A stretch of 64,000 nt of DNA, from contig BGKB01000152.1 of the NCBI GenBank assembly GCA_003116975.1, forward strand, positions 1-64,000. The letters are read 5' to 3'. The translations under genes and the position numbers were made by a program. Below are positions 54,819-64,000 of the stretch, in pieces; within the stretch, counting starts at the first letter, position 1; each line of letters starts with the position of its first letter. This DNA is from Aurantiochytrium sp. KH105 (Eukaryota; Sar; Bigyra; Thraustochytrida; Thraustochytriidae). The notes below the pieces were generated by a model. The model saw only the letters and a list, made by a program, of their open reading frames with translations. It was not told where the DNA came from and made no database searches.

Positions 54819-56558
54819 ATGCAGGATGACCGTCGAGGACGAGCAGGGCGTGGCGGCGGCGGTGCGCGAGAACGAGGAAGAGGAGGAACTGCAGCAGCGA
54901 CAGTAGGAGAAGACGGCCGTCGACGTCGACGTCAAAACATGGGTGTACGAGAAGGCTCTCGCAACGCGCCACACGAGCGGCGAGGTCGTGGTCGAGGCCG
55001 AGGTCGAGGTCGAGGTCGAGGTCGAGGACGTGGTCGAGGACGCGGAGGACGCAGTAACCAAGACCAGGATGTCCGAAGAAAACGCCAAAGACCCCCTCCT
55101 TCAGCGTCTGCGACTCACGACGAGCGTGCAAGCGTGCCTGGTCCCTCGGGTCTTGTGTACGACCCGCACACGGATCGATACTATCCGGCGTCAGCACCGC
55201 GACACCTGTACGCAAACGCAGACGTCAAGCATGAGTCAAAAGGAGAAGAAGAAGAAGAAGAAGAAGAAGACGGCCCAGCAAATCCAAAGCGCCAAAGGTC
55301 ACAGGCAGCTCGGCAAGTACCAGCCACCCAATATACAATATCGCATCCGCTATGGGCCAGAGAAATTCGTGGCGTCAAGAGCAGGAGCGCATATTTGCCA
55401 AGCACGCGATTTCTTCATCATCGGCTTTGCGCGGCGACCAAGCAGACAGACTCAAACGTGCAAGAACTTCGCGGCGGTTTCTTTCCCGTGGCAGTAGAGC
55501 GGAACCGGCTACTCTTCATGCGAGATTATTACAGTGCCGATGTTGCGCATTTGGACAACTTGCATGTGGTCGAAAGGGCAAGTGCAGATGTCAACTTTTG
55601 GCGGCACACGTGCCCAAGAGTCTTTGCCGCGACCTCGGATCAGAAGTCTGGGTGGTGTGTGATTCATTCGCGGACAGAGGCCAGGCATTCAAAAGTTATA
55701 ACCATAATGATGATGGGGCCGACGACGGTGACCTCGGAAATTGTGTGTCGCAGTCCTCCGAGCGCGGTTGCGTGTGCATTTTCACGCACAAACATGTATG
55801 CAGGGCCTGCCTATGCAATAGCCTGCGAGAAAAATCTCATTCTGCTACCGCCGGACGGAAGTCGGGGAAGAGACGTGCGTTTGAAGAGCGACATTCGTAG
55901 TGCTGCTTTCATCGATGGGGCGCAAAGCATACTTTGCGGGACGCGGAGCGGCTCGCTCATGCAAGTTGATGTGCGAAGTCGTCGTGTCGAAACCTTGATG
56001 GATTCAGAGCAACCTCGAACCGTAACATGGCTTCGCGCACTTCGCACTTGCAGCGAGCAGGACATTATTGCAAGTTTTAGCCCGTCCGGAAACGCACATG
56101 CTGCGGACGAGCACCTTGTTCGCCTCGACCGTCGCAAGCCCAATCGTCCAGTCGTTGCCTACGAGGGACATGTCAATAATTTCTTTCAAGAGACTCATGC
56201 AGTATCTGGAGCTGAACATCTCTTATCAGCTCTCGGGGCTGACGGATACGTCCGCGTCTGGGACGTGCATGCGGGCAAGCGTCTGATAACGCAAAAGATT
56301 CCCGACGCTGAGAAATATACGGACCGCATGTGTACGCTTGGAACGTGCCTCGACGAATTGCCGGGGCTTTTTCCTGAGGCAGACAAGCCGCTTCCAAAAA
56401 GCTACAACGAGCCAGAGGTATGTGTGGGAAAGTGGCCCGAGCGGCCTCTCTTCAAGAACCGTAGCGCTGCCGCGACCATTCTTTGTGGTATGCCCAGCAA
56501 GGGGATTTATCACAAGCTCGTAGCTCCATTTTTTTCGAATGCCTCGAGCGCGCAATAA
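54819..56558 (+). CDS. DCAF4: DCAF4-like WD40 protein with RG-rich N-terminus
   Basis: A 579-residue protein. Residues 1-105 are basic and Gly-rich with an RGRGRG run, typical of RNA-binding or methylated RGG regions. About 118-135 reads PGPSGLVYDPHTDRYYPA, the short segment found at the start of DCAF4/WDR21 proteins. The remainder is a WD40 propeller with divergent blades, clearest at GTRSGSLMQVDVRS, VAYEGHVNNFF and GADGYVRVWDVHAGK. DCAF4 is a substrate receptor of CUL4-DDB1 ubiquitin ligases; that role is an inference by family. The RGG extension is not a usual DCAF4 feature. The frame opens at 54804 with TTG; I use the ATG at 54819. Its last 49 bases overlap the opposite-strand HEAT gene. 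Confidence 0.75.
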   Translation: MQDDRRGRAGRGGGGARERGRGGTAAATVGEDGRRRRRQNMGVREGSRNAPHERRGRGRGRGRGRGRGRGRGRGRGGRSNQDQDVRRKRQRPPPSASATHDERASVPGPSGLVYDPHTDRYYPASAPRHLYANADVKHESKGEEEEEEEEDGPANPKRQRSQAARQVPATQYTISHPLWAREIRGVKSRSAYLPSTRFLHHRLCAATKQTDSNVQELRGGFFPVAVERNRLLFMRDYYSADVAHLDNLHVVERASADVNFWRHTCPRVFAATSDQKSGWCVIHSRTEARHSKVITIMMMGPTTVTSEIVCRSPPSAVACAFSRTNMYAGPAYAIACEKNLILLPPDGSRGRDVRLKSDIRSAAFIDGAQSILCGTRSGSLMQVDVRSRRVETLMDSEQPRTVTWLRALRTCSEQDIIASFSPSGNAHAADEHLVRLDRRKPNRPVVAYEGHVNNFFQETHAVSGAEHLLSALGADGYVRVWDVHAGKRLITQKIPDAEKYTDRMCTLGTCLDELPGLFPEADKPLPKSYNEPEVCVGKWPERPLFKNRSAAATILCGMPSKGIYHKLVAPFFSNASSAQ

Positions 56559-58210
56559 AATGATGATGAGACTTTGGCTGCATCCGTGGCGAGTACGCGC
56601 TCAATCAGATCTTCCAGCTGATCGAGTCGCGGCCAAGCTTGTCGTATCTGCTCGACGTCCATTTTTTCAATCAGGTCATGCACGTGGAAGACCGTTCGCG
56701 GGTCGGTATCGCTGGCACACATGAGAAGGAGCGTCTTTAGATTGTGCGCGCCCTGACCTGCCAGAGCGTCGGCTGCAATTCGTCGAGTGCGAGAATTTTC
56801 AGACTGCAAGGCTGCGCGCACGAGCAAGAGGTCGCCCTCTGGCGCGGCCGCCGCGAGGGTCTGCGCTGCAGCGGTTGCCACACTTGCGGACGGGTCTTCG
56901 AGAGCAGCAAAGAGCATTGGATGTAGTACGCGAAGATTCAGCTTGTACGTCACCGCGGCTCCCGTACTCGATTGACCGGCCGCACGATCGGCGACTTTGG
57001 CGAGGGCGTGCACCGCGGCGACCCGTGCGGACGATGACACGTCCTGAATTAACGCCGAGAACAATGTATCGACAGCATGCTCACCGATGCTTCCAGGACC
57101 GAGATGCTGAGTGTGCGCGAGGCCCTCAATCGCAGCGACGCGACTCTGTGCAGAAATGTTGGGATCCTTGGCGAGCTGAATGAGCGCGCGTGTTCCTTCG
57201 GGGCCCATCTTCCCAAGAGCGAGACCAGCATCGGATGACCGCAGACTTCCATTGCGAAGACCCCGCTCAAGAGCAGCAATGGACTCCGCCCCACAGAGTG
57301 GGGCCCATGCCGCAAGGGCGGACGTTGCAACGCGTCGAACTTTCCACTTGGGGTCTCGCAGCGCGCGTTGCGCATGATGCAAGAGCTCACGTGCGAATGG
57401 AGCCGTACGTGTGGCGAAAGTCTGCTGCTCCTTTGCTCCGTCTGCGATCCATAAAAAGAGACTTGCGAGCTTTTCGATGGCCAAAATGCTTGCTTCTCGC
57501 ACCTGATCGCTGGCACTTTCGCTTGCACGCCCTAGAGCTGCAAAGTGCCGATGCTGTGCCAGAAAGGCTCTGCTCTTACAACGTGATAAAAGGAAACCCA
57601 GTGTGCTTGCTGCGCAGGCTTGAACATTCAGCTCTGGATCTTTATCAAGAGCCGCGATGCAAATGGCAACGGCGCGTGGATGCCATGGGCAGTCCGAGAC
57701 GCCATCGTCGTTGCCATCGCGTGCTACTGATGCGCTGTACTGCACTCCGCGTGTATATCTAACCGCGCCGCACGCCTGAAGACAGTTCAAGGCTGTGCGA
57801 ACGTCGAGCTGAAGCATGACCGTCTTGCGATGGATGAGCATATCAAAGTCATTCATGTCGACGAGAGCTACGTTGTCAACTTGAATGGTCAAAAGATCAA
57901 GTTCGGGGACAACGGCACTTGTTGGAGCCCAGGTGGTGGCCACTTGGAGGCGGGGCGCCTCTGCGTTAAGCGCAAGGGCTTGCAGGGCACACATCCTTGC
58001 TCGAGCGCTACTGATCTGCACACTTCCGATGATTCGCATCAATCTGTGGACGCCAGATTCTCCGCATTGCCTCAAAGCCCAGGTGCAGAAAAGCGGATCA
58101 GCCTTTGCTTCATCGAGAAGGGTTGACAGAGCGTCAACGATGGCATCGACCTCTCTCGCACTGCATGCATGAGCAAGCGTTCCGAGGCAAAAACATGCAA
58201 TTGTTTTCAC
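56510..58210 (-). CDS. HEAT-repeat locus, 3' part
   Basis: About 566 codons of alpha-solenoid. HEAT or PBS-lyase-like repeats are seen, for example VRRVATSALAAWAPL, SRVAAIEGLAHTQHLG, SARVAAVHALAKVAD and ASVATAAAQTLAAAAP, spaced about 30-40 residues apart. The first codon of the open stretch is GTG, not ATG, and the next in-frame ATG lies over 50 codons in. It is in the same frame as the ORF just upstream on this strand (58238-59902), separated only by a TAA and nine sense codons. I therefore read it as the 3' part of one gene. HEAT solenoids act as protein-binding scaffolds; the partner is unknown. Its 3' end overlaps the DCAF4-like gene by 49 bases. Confidence 0.7.
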   Translation of the reverse strand: MKTIACFCLGTLAHACSAREVDAIVDALSTLLDEAKADPLFCTWALRQCGESGVHRLMRIIGSVQISSARARMCALQALALNAEAPRLQVATTWAPTSAVVPELDLLTIQVDNVALVDMNDFDMLIHRKTVMLQLDVRTALNCLQACGAVRYTRGVQYSASVARDGNDDGVSDCPWHPRAVAICIAALDKDPELNVQACAASTLGFLLSRCKSRAFLAQHRHFAALGRASESASDQVREASILAIEKLASLFLWIADGAKEQQTFATRTAPFARELLHHAQRALRDPKWKVRRVATSALAAWAPLCGAESIAALERGLRNGSLRSSDAGLALGKMGPEGTRALIQLAKDPNISAQSRVAAIEGLAHTQHLGPGSIGEHAVDTLFSALIQDVSSSARVAAVHALAKVADRAAGQSSTGAAVTYKLNLRVLHPMLFAALEDPSASVATAAAQTLAAAAPEGDLLLVRAALQSENSRTRRIAADALAGQGAHNLKTLLLMCASDTDPRTVFHVHDLIEKMDVEQIRQAWPRLDQLEDLIERVLATDAAKVSSSFYCALEAFEKNGATSL

Positions 58211-58237
58211 TTGAGAAGAAAAGCTTGCGCTTGAAGG

Positions 58238-58240
58238 TTA
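58238..58240 (-). other. in-frame TAA interrupting the HEAT gene
   Basis: A single TAA separates the two halves. Downstream, AGCTTTTCTTCTCAAG looks like a pyrimidine-tract splice acceptor, and a GT overlaps the stop. The matching intron would be only 33 bases (58242-58210) and in frame. Alternatives are a true premature stop, read-through or a base error. Confidence 0.75.
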
Positions 58241-59902
58241 ACGCACGCGCGACATGAGCAGGGGAAGCAGTGCGGTAGCTTTGCGACGATCGTCGCAGAG
58301 CATCGCATCGGCGATTGTCGTTGCATGTGGATGGTGCCCCTTTTGCGCAAGCTGCAAGAGGATATTCTCCATGTCGCCAGCTGATGGCCTCGCATAATTG
58401 CGCAAGATAACGTTTTGCAGGGCGCCTTCTGCAAGCCAGGGGTGGTCGCCTAGCATTGTGGCTGCGGCGGTGTACGGGAGCTGCTCGAGCAGCGGTAAGA
58501 TCTCGACAAGGATAGGATCAAGACTATGGTCTTCCTCAAGGAGCCGAGTTATGACTTGATGGGCACCAGGCAAAAGTGCTTGCACCACAAAGGCGTCTTG
58601 GTGATCCAAATCTCCACGGGCGCGTGCTTGTTGAAGTGCTGCGCTCATTGCTGCGACATTTGCTGCATTCGGGCATTTCGATGCATTCGCAACAATTTCA
58701 AGCAAATCGTCCAGTCTGTGATTCGCAACATGCGGCCACATGCCGAGTCGCAGTGCAGCGGCAGAGTCCCGACGTGCTCGAAGGCGCGGCAGTGGAGGGC
58801 TTACTTTCGCTGTCGTGACGTCTTCTCGCTTACGATCGTGCGTCTTTTCATGTACGAACGCCGTGTGATTTATTGCAAAGTCTTCCTTTCCCTTTGCATT
58901 TTCCTCCTCGCTTTCTTCATCTCGAATATGAACCTCTTCTTGATCTTCATCCTTTTCTTCTTCCTTTTCTTCTTCTTCTTCAGAATGAAAGTCCACGCGA
59001 TGATCGTTTTTTGTTGTTTTGGTACCTGGGGATTTGTTGTTGCTCGCAACTTTCTTCTCGTGCTGGGCAAGCGCTTGTAATGCCTTCGCAAGGTGAGCGG
59101 CCGCGGCAAGCGCCATTTCCTGATCGAGATGTTGTTCCCAGCCGTTGCTTCTCGAGTGCGGATGCTCCATATTAGAATTCTTTTTTTGTTGCTCTCGCAC
59201 CTCACGGCGCGCAAGAACTAGACATGCGCAGCGTAGCAAAGCTTCTACAAATTCTGGCCAGCAGAGAGCGCGCTTATTTGTTTTGCCACTACAGAGAGAA
59301 TGCATGGATTGGCGATAGCAGCGTGCAGCCTCGGCCGGCTTGATGGCGAAATGAAGACGTTGGAGGGTTGCCAAAAAGGCCGTGAGACTGACTGCTGCAT
59401 ACGGAGTTTTGCTTCGGATCGATGACGCAAAAGACGCATCGCAAATCCGCGCGGCATTCGCAAAAGCTTGAGCAAAGAGTCTCTCAATCGCAGGGTCCAC
59501 AACCAGCGACATGACCACGTCCGAGAGCAGCTGCTGCGGCAGCGTGGCAATAGATTGAAAGTCAGCTGCAATGTGTCGGCGTGAGAGAACCGCACGCGCC
59601 TCGTCTTCGTGCATCGCCGCTCGAACAATGGCAAGTTCAAGGTCCTCGCGCGAGGGCAAATCTCCTTTTGCAATATTACGGTTTTTCACACCACGCTGCC
59701 TCACTTTGCTCTCCTCCTGACGAAGGACATTGTCGAGCTCGCGCCATGCGAACCAGGGCGACAGCAGCCGATTTTCTCGCGTCCACGCACGGAGATCACG
59801 CTTCATCGTTGCGCAGGTGTGCACGGACTGCATCATCAACAAAAGAATCGCAAGAATGTGCTCCTGCTTTGCACGTCGTGCGTCGTCGACGGGTGCATTC
59901 AC
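58238..59902 (-). CDS. HEAT-repeat locus, 5' part
   Basis: About 554 codons, helical throughout, with a strongly acidic Glu/Asp/Lys insertion at about residues 300-350 (SEEEEEKEEEKDEDQEE). The C-terminal part is already HEAT-like (TIADAMLCDDRRKATALLPLL). It ends in TAA at 58240-58238, but the same frame continues directly into the next HEAT ORF. The first codon of the open stretch is GTG (59902), preceded by a stop nine codons upstream. The first in-frame ATGs are the pair at 59836 and 59833, so the true start may be there or in an upstream exon. I see no enzymatic motif; a scaffold or assembly role is a guess. Confidence 0.65.
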   Translation of the reverse strand: MNAPVDDARRAKQEHILAILLLMMQSVHTCATMKRDLRAWTRENRLLSPWFAWRELDNVLRQEESKVRQRGVKNRNIAKGDLPSREDLELAIVRAAMHEDEARAVLSRRHIAADFQSIATLPQQLLSDVVMSLVVDPAIERLFAQAFANAARICDASFASSIRSKTPYAAVSLTAFLATLQRLHFAIKPAEAARCYRQSMHSLCSGKTNKRALCWPEFVEALLRCACLVLARREVREQQKKNSNMEHPHSRSNGWEQHLDQEMALAAAAHLAKALQALAQHEKKVASNNKSPGTKTTKNDHRVDFHSEEEEEKEEEKDEDQEEVHIRDEESEEENAKGKEDFAINHTAFVHEKTHDRKREDVTTAKVSPPLPRLRARRDSAAALRLGMWPHVANHRLDDLLEIVANASKCPNAANVAAMSAALQQARARGDLDHQDAFVVQALLPGAHQVITRLLEEDHSLDPILVEILPLLEQLPYTAAATMLGDHPWLAEGALQNVILRNYARPSAGDMENILLQLAQKGHHPHATTIADAMLCDDRRKATALLPLLMSRVR

Positions 59903-60907
59903 TACCGACCAGGCCTGCTCTCTTGCCTAAAGTCTTTGCGGTGTCGATTCGTCCTCCCTGCCTCGGCGTCGAGCTCCTCGCTGTTCGAGACGAAAAGGTC
60001 GGTCGGTGGCGATCGTTTGGGCACATGCACCAAATGCAAAGGCCTATCCATCCTCCTTCCCCATTTCATTTTAACCTTTTCTCACATTTCTTCATCCTTT
60101 CCCTCTCTTTTTTACGCACATTCATCTCAAGCTCGCCTCTACGACCACACGCCCGCCGCCCCAGCCAGCTCCGCCCGAAACCGTCACCATGGGCACTCGC
60201 TTCGCAGCAAGGCGGGGGTCCCCGCCAGCGCACACCTTATCGCACATAATGGTGTGCACCACTTCGTGGGGTCCCCGTTCCTCGTTCCGGCCCGATCCGT
60301 TCCATCTTGCTGGGGCCAAGGGAGCGCCTTAAAAGAGCGTGTCTCGAGGGGGCGGCGGGATCGGCCATTAAGGTGGCCGATTTCTCCTAGCCCACGCAAC
60401 GCAACCAACTCGCGTCGAGGGCCCGTTCAGATCGACACCGCGCGCGCGAGAGCGGCGGCCCCGGAGGGAGCTGCGCCCGCGACCGCGCCCGCGCCCTGCG
60501 CCCGCCCGCGCTCTCCGAAGGCCGAAGCCGCGCCGCGCCAAGTGCGCGCGCGGGCGAGCGAGCGCGTGCGGATTCCGAGACGAGGGAAGCCGGCATCAGG
60601 CAGGCAGGCAGGCAGGCAGGGCCGCTCGCCTCGTCTCGCGTCGGCCGGCCGCGCCGCTCGGCGCAGGACCGGGTGGCGCAGCAGCGCAGCACAGCGCCCT
60701 CGCGCCCCGCCCTTCCCGAGCCTTGCTCCTCTTTTTGGCGCGTGCAGCCCCGCGAAACACGCGACGGAGTGAGAGCGAGCAGAGTCGCAGGTCCGAAGAG
60801 GGAAATTACTCAGGCTGAGCAAGCAGAGCAGGGGTCATTTCCACGCGAAGAGCTGAGCACGCACCCGCACCCGTTGCCCTTCGAACACATACATAACAAC
60901 AACAAGA
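59903..60907. other. divergent intergenic region upstream of MYB
   Basis: Between the HEAT locus (-) and the MYB gene (+). It contains a small inverted repeat ATCGGCCA/TGGCCGAT (60360-60381, loop of six), GC-rich sequence at about 60440-60560 and a GGCA tandem (60597-60621). No conserved ORF; a first exon of the HEAT gene could lie here. Confidence 0.5.
60597..60621. repeat. (GGCA)6 repeat
   Basis: Six GGCA units about 290 bases upstream of the MYB gene. Confidence 0.9.
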
Positions 60908-62944
60908 ATGTCGACCGATTTTGGGGATATTCTGGACAGTCTGGACGACCACAATGACGGCGGTGGAGGAGGGTCAGGCAATGGAGGCTCGAGCTCAAGT
61001 GCAAAGCGCAAGATGATGAAGGGCTACTCTGGGCGCGGCATTCAGGACGATTCGGTCACAGCGCGGCTGCGAGACATGAACCAGGGCTCATTCCGGAGTG
61101 GAAGACCAACACCCATTCATCAGCAATCCGGTGATTTGCAAGAGGGTGACTTTCTGTTTGGAGCAGACGACCAAGACTTGCGTGGGTTGGAGCCGCCGCA
61201 ATCGCAGGTAAATAACGCCCCGCTTCAGCACAGTGATTCTGCGCCGCCTGCGCCGATAAACGCGGCGGTGCACGGCGTGAGCAACTCGCCTGCAGATCTA
61301 CGGCGCGAGCCAGAGCCGCGGCGCTCCGGGTCAAGTTTTGGGACCCGCGTCAGCAACGGTGTGTCAGAAATCGGCCGTATGCTCCAGGACGCTTTTTCGC
61401 CAGCACCAGCAAGTTCACGTGGGGAAAAAGTGGATCGTCGCTCGGACTTGAATCGCGTTGCCGCCAAGCCAAGACACTGGACCACGGAGGAGGATCAGAT
61501 GCTGCGAAAAGCTGTGGAAATGTACGGTGAAAAGCAATGGAAGAAAATTGCCGAGTTTGTTCCGGGGCGCAACAATACGCAGTGCTTGCAGCGATGGTCC
61601 AAGGTTCTAACACCCGGTCTGAAAAAGGGCATGTGGAGCGAAGACGAGGACAACCTTTTGTTGGAGCTCGCACAGCAGCAGCTTCAGGAGTGCAGAGCCA
61701 AGGGGAAGCCGGAAAAGGTGCAGTGGGGTGTCGTCAAGAATAGCATTCCGGGTCGCACGGCCAAACAGTGCCGTGAGCGATGGGTGAACAATCTGAATCC
61801 GGTGATTCGTAGAGACCCGTGGACCGAGGAGGAAGACGCGAGAATTTTGCAGCTGTATGAGTCGATGCCAAAGAAGTGGGCTGCGATCTCGAAGCATCTG
61901 CCAGGCCGCACGGAGAACGCCGTCAAGGTCCGCTGGAAAAGTCTCTCTCGGGACGGCGGGGCCTCATTGTCGCGAAGCTCGTCCTCGACGCCGCGATCGC
62001 CAATCTCGGCACCGCCGAGCCCTGCTTCGAGCCATCGGTCGAATTCGATGCCCTTTCAGCAGCACGCCATGCAACAGCACGCCATGCAGCAGCAGCGGTC
62101 CATGTCTTCCGAGTACTCGGACTACCAGAGCAAGGATCTGATGTCTCGTATGGACTCGTTCTCAAATCTAAATTTCTCAGACGATTACGCTGCGGATGAT
62201 GGCGACGATGACGTGACCTCTCCGCTCGCTTACGGCGCAGGAGAGGGCTCGCGAGGCTACTCGAATGACCCCAAGTCAATTTCGTACATGTCGATGGGCA
62301 AGATGCTGGAGCCCATCGACTTCCCGAAAGATGGGCTCTCGCCCATGCCCATGTCCATGCCAACGGCGCCCACGTCGCGCCCACCAAACGCTGCCATGGG
62401 GCCTCCGCGAGCCCCGCATCTCGGCGCCGCGCGGCCCGTCGCAGCCGAGTCGTCGTATATGGCGATGGCGCCGCCAACTACCACGCCAACGACGACATCT
62501 GTTAGTGCGCAGGCCCCGTCTTCCGTCTACAGCGGGCAGCTGCAGCACCAGCAGCTGCAGCACCAGCAGCGGCAGCAACAACAGCAACAGCAACAGCAAC
62601 TGCATCGCGTGCAGCCCCAGCAGCAGCAGCAGCAGCAGCAGCAGGCGTCGGGCGCGTCTGCCGCGGCTCAAACCGCGGCTCCGGGGAAGAGGCCCTCGCT
62701 GGCATCTGTGCCTATGGGCGGGGCCCCCTTGGGTTCAGGCCCGGACAGCAAGAGCTCCATTGGGAGCTGGCGAAACAGCGGCAACTTTGGCAATCTGTGG
62801 AACGATCCAATCGCGACCGACGTCCACGACCTGATCAAGGACATGGGTACCTCGGGCCGCGGCTCGAGCTTTATGGACGGCAACTTCTTCGAGTCCTCTG
62901 GGAACCTCGATGTGCCCGACACTCCGGATGACCACGGGCGATAA
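60908..62944 (+). CDS. three-repeat (3R) MYB transcription factor
   Basis: A 678-residue nuclear protein. Three MYB repeats lie at about 190-345. R1 includes HWTTEEDQMLRKAVEMYGEK and ends LQRW. R2 starts GMWSEDEDNLLLELA and ends PGRTAKQCRERWVNNLNP. R3 starts PWTEEEDARILQLYESMPKK and ends PGRTENAVKVRWKSL. The regularly spaced Trp and the NAVKVRW recognition helix are conserved. R2 has about ten extra residues (QECRAKGKPEKVQ) between its first two helices, which is unusual. The rest is low complexity: Gly/Ser-rich N-terminus, acidic patches and poly-Gln tracts at about 540-585, typical of activation regions. 3R-MYBs generally regulate cell-cycle (G2/M) genes; that role is by family. ATG at 60908 in an AACAAGAATG context. 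Confidence 0.93.
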   Translation: MSTDFGDILDSLDDHNDGGGGGSGNGGSSSSAKRKMMKGYSGRGIQDDSVTARLRDMNQGSFRSGRPTPIHQQSGDLQEGDFLFGADDQDLRGLEPPQSQVNNAPLQHSDSAPPAPINAAVHGVSNSPADLRREPEPRRSGSSFGTRVSNGVSEIGRMLQDAFSPAPASSRGEKVDRRSDLNRVAAKPRHWTTEEDQMLRKAVEMYGEKQWKKIAEFVPGRNNTQCLQRWSKVLTPGLKKGMWSEDEDNLLLELAQQQLQECRAKGKPEKVQWGVVKNSIPGRTAKQCRERWVNNLNPVIRRDPWTEEEDARILQLYESMPKKWAAISKHLPGRTENAVKVRWKSLSRDGGASLSRSSSSTPRSPISAPPSPASSHRSNSMPFQQHAMQQHAMQQQRSMSSEYSDYQSKDLMSRMDSFSNLNFSDDYAADDGDDDVTSPLAYGAGEGSRGYSNDPKSISYMSMGKMLEPIDFPKDGLSPMPMSMPTAPTSRPPNAAMGPPRAPHLGAARPVAAESSYMAMAPPTTTPTTTSVSAQAPSSVYSGQLQHQQLQHQQRQQQQQQQQQLHRVQPQQQQQQQQQASGASAAAQTAAPGKRPSLASVPMGGAPLGSGPDSKSSIGSWRNSGNFGNLWNDPIATDVHDLIKDMGTSGRGSSFMDGNFFESSGNLDVPDTPDDHGR

Positions 62945-64000
62945 GATATAAATAAGTTGAAAGATGAATGATGCCATGTATCGAGCCGCTGGTGCCGTGG
63001 GTGGCTGCCTGGCTGACTGGCTGGCTTGGCGAAGTAGGACAAGATTGCGGAGATGAAAGCAAGCGAAATCCAAAGTGGAAATTGCCCCTTTCTTCCACTC
63101 CCCCCCCCCCCTAAAAAGTTCACAAAGCCCTCTCCCGCCACCGACGCACAAACGCACACGCGCGCACAGCGCCTCGGCGCGATCTTCCACAGGCGGCACG
63201 CGCGCAGGCGTGGCCGCCGCGGCCGGCCTCAGGCTCCCCGCCTGCGCTGTCGCCTCGCCGCTCTGCTCCGGTCTGCGCACGATGCTCTGCAAATTCTGCA
63301 GCTGCACGCGCTGCAAACTCTGCACGCGCCGCAAACCCTGCACGCGCTGCAGCTTCAGCTTCAGCTGCAGCTGCTGCTGCTGCTGCTGCTGCCGCCTGCA
63401 GCCCAGCTGCTGCTGCTGCTGCTGCTGATCTATGCCTTGCGCACACGCACTCAATCGGTCACTTCTGTCTGCACGGCGACCGAGCCTGCCTTGTCCCTCG
63501 CGGCCTCGCTCCCACCCGTGGCGCAGCCCGCCGCCGCAGCCCGCCGCCGCAGAGGCCGACGCGGCCACGCCCGCGCGTGGCGGTGGCCCGCGCGGTCTCT
63601 CCGGAGAGGAAAGGGGTGCAGGACCTTCAAGTTGTCAGAAGGTCCGAGCGTGGAAGTGATAAACTTGACTTGGGACGCGCGCTTGCGCACTCGCTGGTGG
63701 CCGCAGTCTGTGGCTGCTGGCTGTGTGCACGTGCCGCGCACGGCTCTTCGCCGCCGCCTGCCTCGAGCGGCGGCGCTCGAGGCGGCGCGCAGGCGCGCTC
63801 GCGCTCGGGCTCGGGCTTGAGCCTAAGCGCGAGAGCTGGTGCGAGAGCTGGCGCAAGCGCGGGCTTGGGTCCGTGGCCGGTGCGCTCGCCGCGCGGAGGG
63901 AGAGAGGGCCCGAGGGCGGGCGGGGGAGGTCTCCGCGCGTGCCCCTGGTCGGTGCCGGCGGAGTGCGTGGGGTGTGCGCGGGAAGGGGGGTGTCGGAGGA
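62945..64000. other. 3' flank of MYB to window end
   Basis: Holds a run of C (about 63102-63111), a mixed CTG/CTT repeat tract (63350-63426) and GC-rich sequence to the end. ORFs are low-complexity (poly-Cys, poly-Ala, poly-Leu by frame). No supported gene, though one could begin beyond the edge. Confidence 0.5.
63350..63426. repeat. CTG/CAG-rich repeat tract
   Basis: Alternating CTGCAG, CTTCAG and CTG units, about 75 bases, following TGCA-rich degenerate units from 63290. Confidence 0.9.

Noticed and set aside
59796..60026. Minus-strand ORF starting at an ATG at 60026, considered as first exon of the HEAT gene
   Set aside because: It is in another frame, and I could not find a convincing donor and acceptor to connect it.

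Overview
The window looks like nuclear DNA of a GC-rich, gene-dense, intron-poor eukaryotic microbe. I infer a stramenopile, most likely a thraustochytrid or other labyrinthulomycete. The reasons are long uninterrupted eukaryotic ORFs (TPP2, MOB1, DCAF4, a three-repeat MYB, GALE with one GTAAGT...AG intron), a fungal/protist-type sphingolipid C9-methyltransferase, a multi-TM receptor of a layout I associate with heterokonts, and abundant simple repeats between genes. The assignment is by protein character only; no database was searched.

Layout. 0.2-2.8 kb: a pentameric ligand-gated channel homologue and a homocysteine S-methyltransferase (+), followed by a decayed duplicate of the methyltransferase 3' end. 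3.1-6.6 kb: GALE (-) and a divergent F-box/ankyrin-like protein (+). 6.9-17.2 kb: a minus-strand block of TPP2, a DUF2256-DUF3253 zinc protein, a CRAL-TRIO lipid-binding protein and an unidentified helical protein. 18.3-30.5 kb: two paralogous POT-family transporters (+) with a structurally complete PIF/Harbinger DNA transposon (23460-26243, TTA target duplications) between them, then MOB1 (+). A 3.4 kb repeat-rich, gene-free stretch precedes the transposon.

31.2-44.1 kb holds three neighbouring genes for secreted or surface proteins. These are a VCBS/Cys-rich/multi-TM receptor-like protein (-), a secreted trypsin-like protease joined to a beta-trefoil-like region and a long LRR array (-), and a PAN/apple-like Cys-rich protein (+). 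45.6-47.0 kb: sphingolipid C9-methyltransferase (+). 48.5-53.6 kb: a large lipid-anchored DUF1765-like protein (-). 54.8-56.6 kb: DCAF4-like WD40 protein (+), overlapping at its 3' end a HEAT-repeat locus (-, 56.5-59.9 kb) that is split by one in-frame TAA. 60.9-62.9 kb: a 3R-MYB transcription factor (+).

Most genes are housekeeping, signalling or membrane genes without operon-like logic. The accessory interest lies in the Harbinger element with its antisense zinc-finger ORF and subterminal hairpin, the fused protease-LRR protein and its secreted neighbours, and the interrupted HEAT gene. Many apparent starts upstream of real genes are GTG or TTG; I moved these to the first supported ATG.
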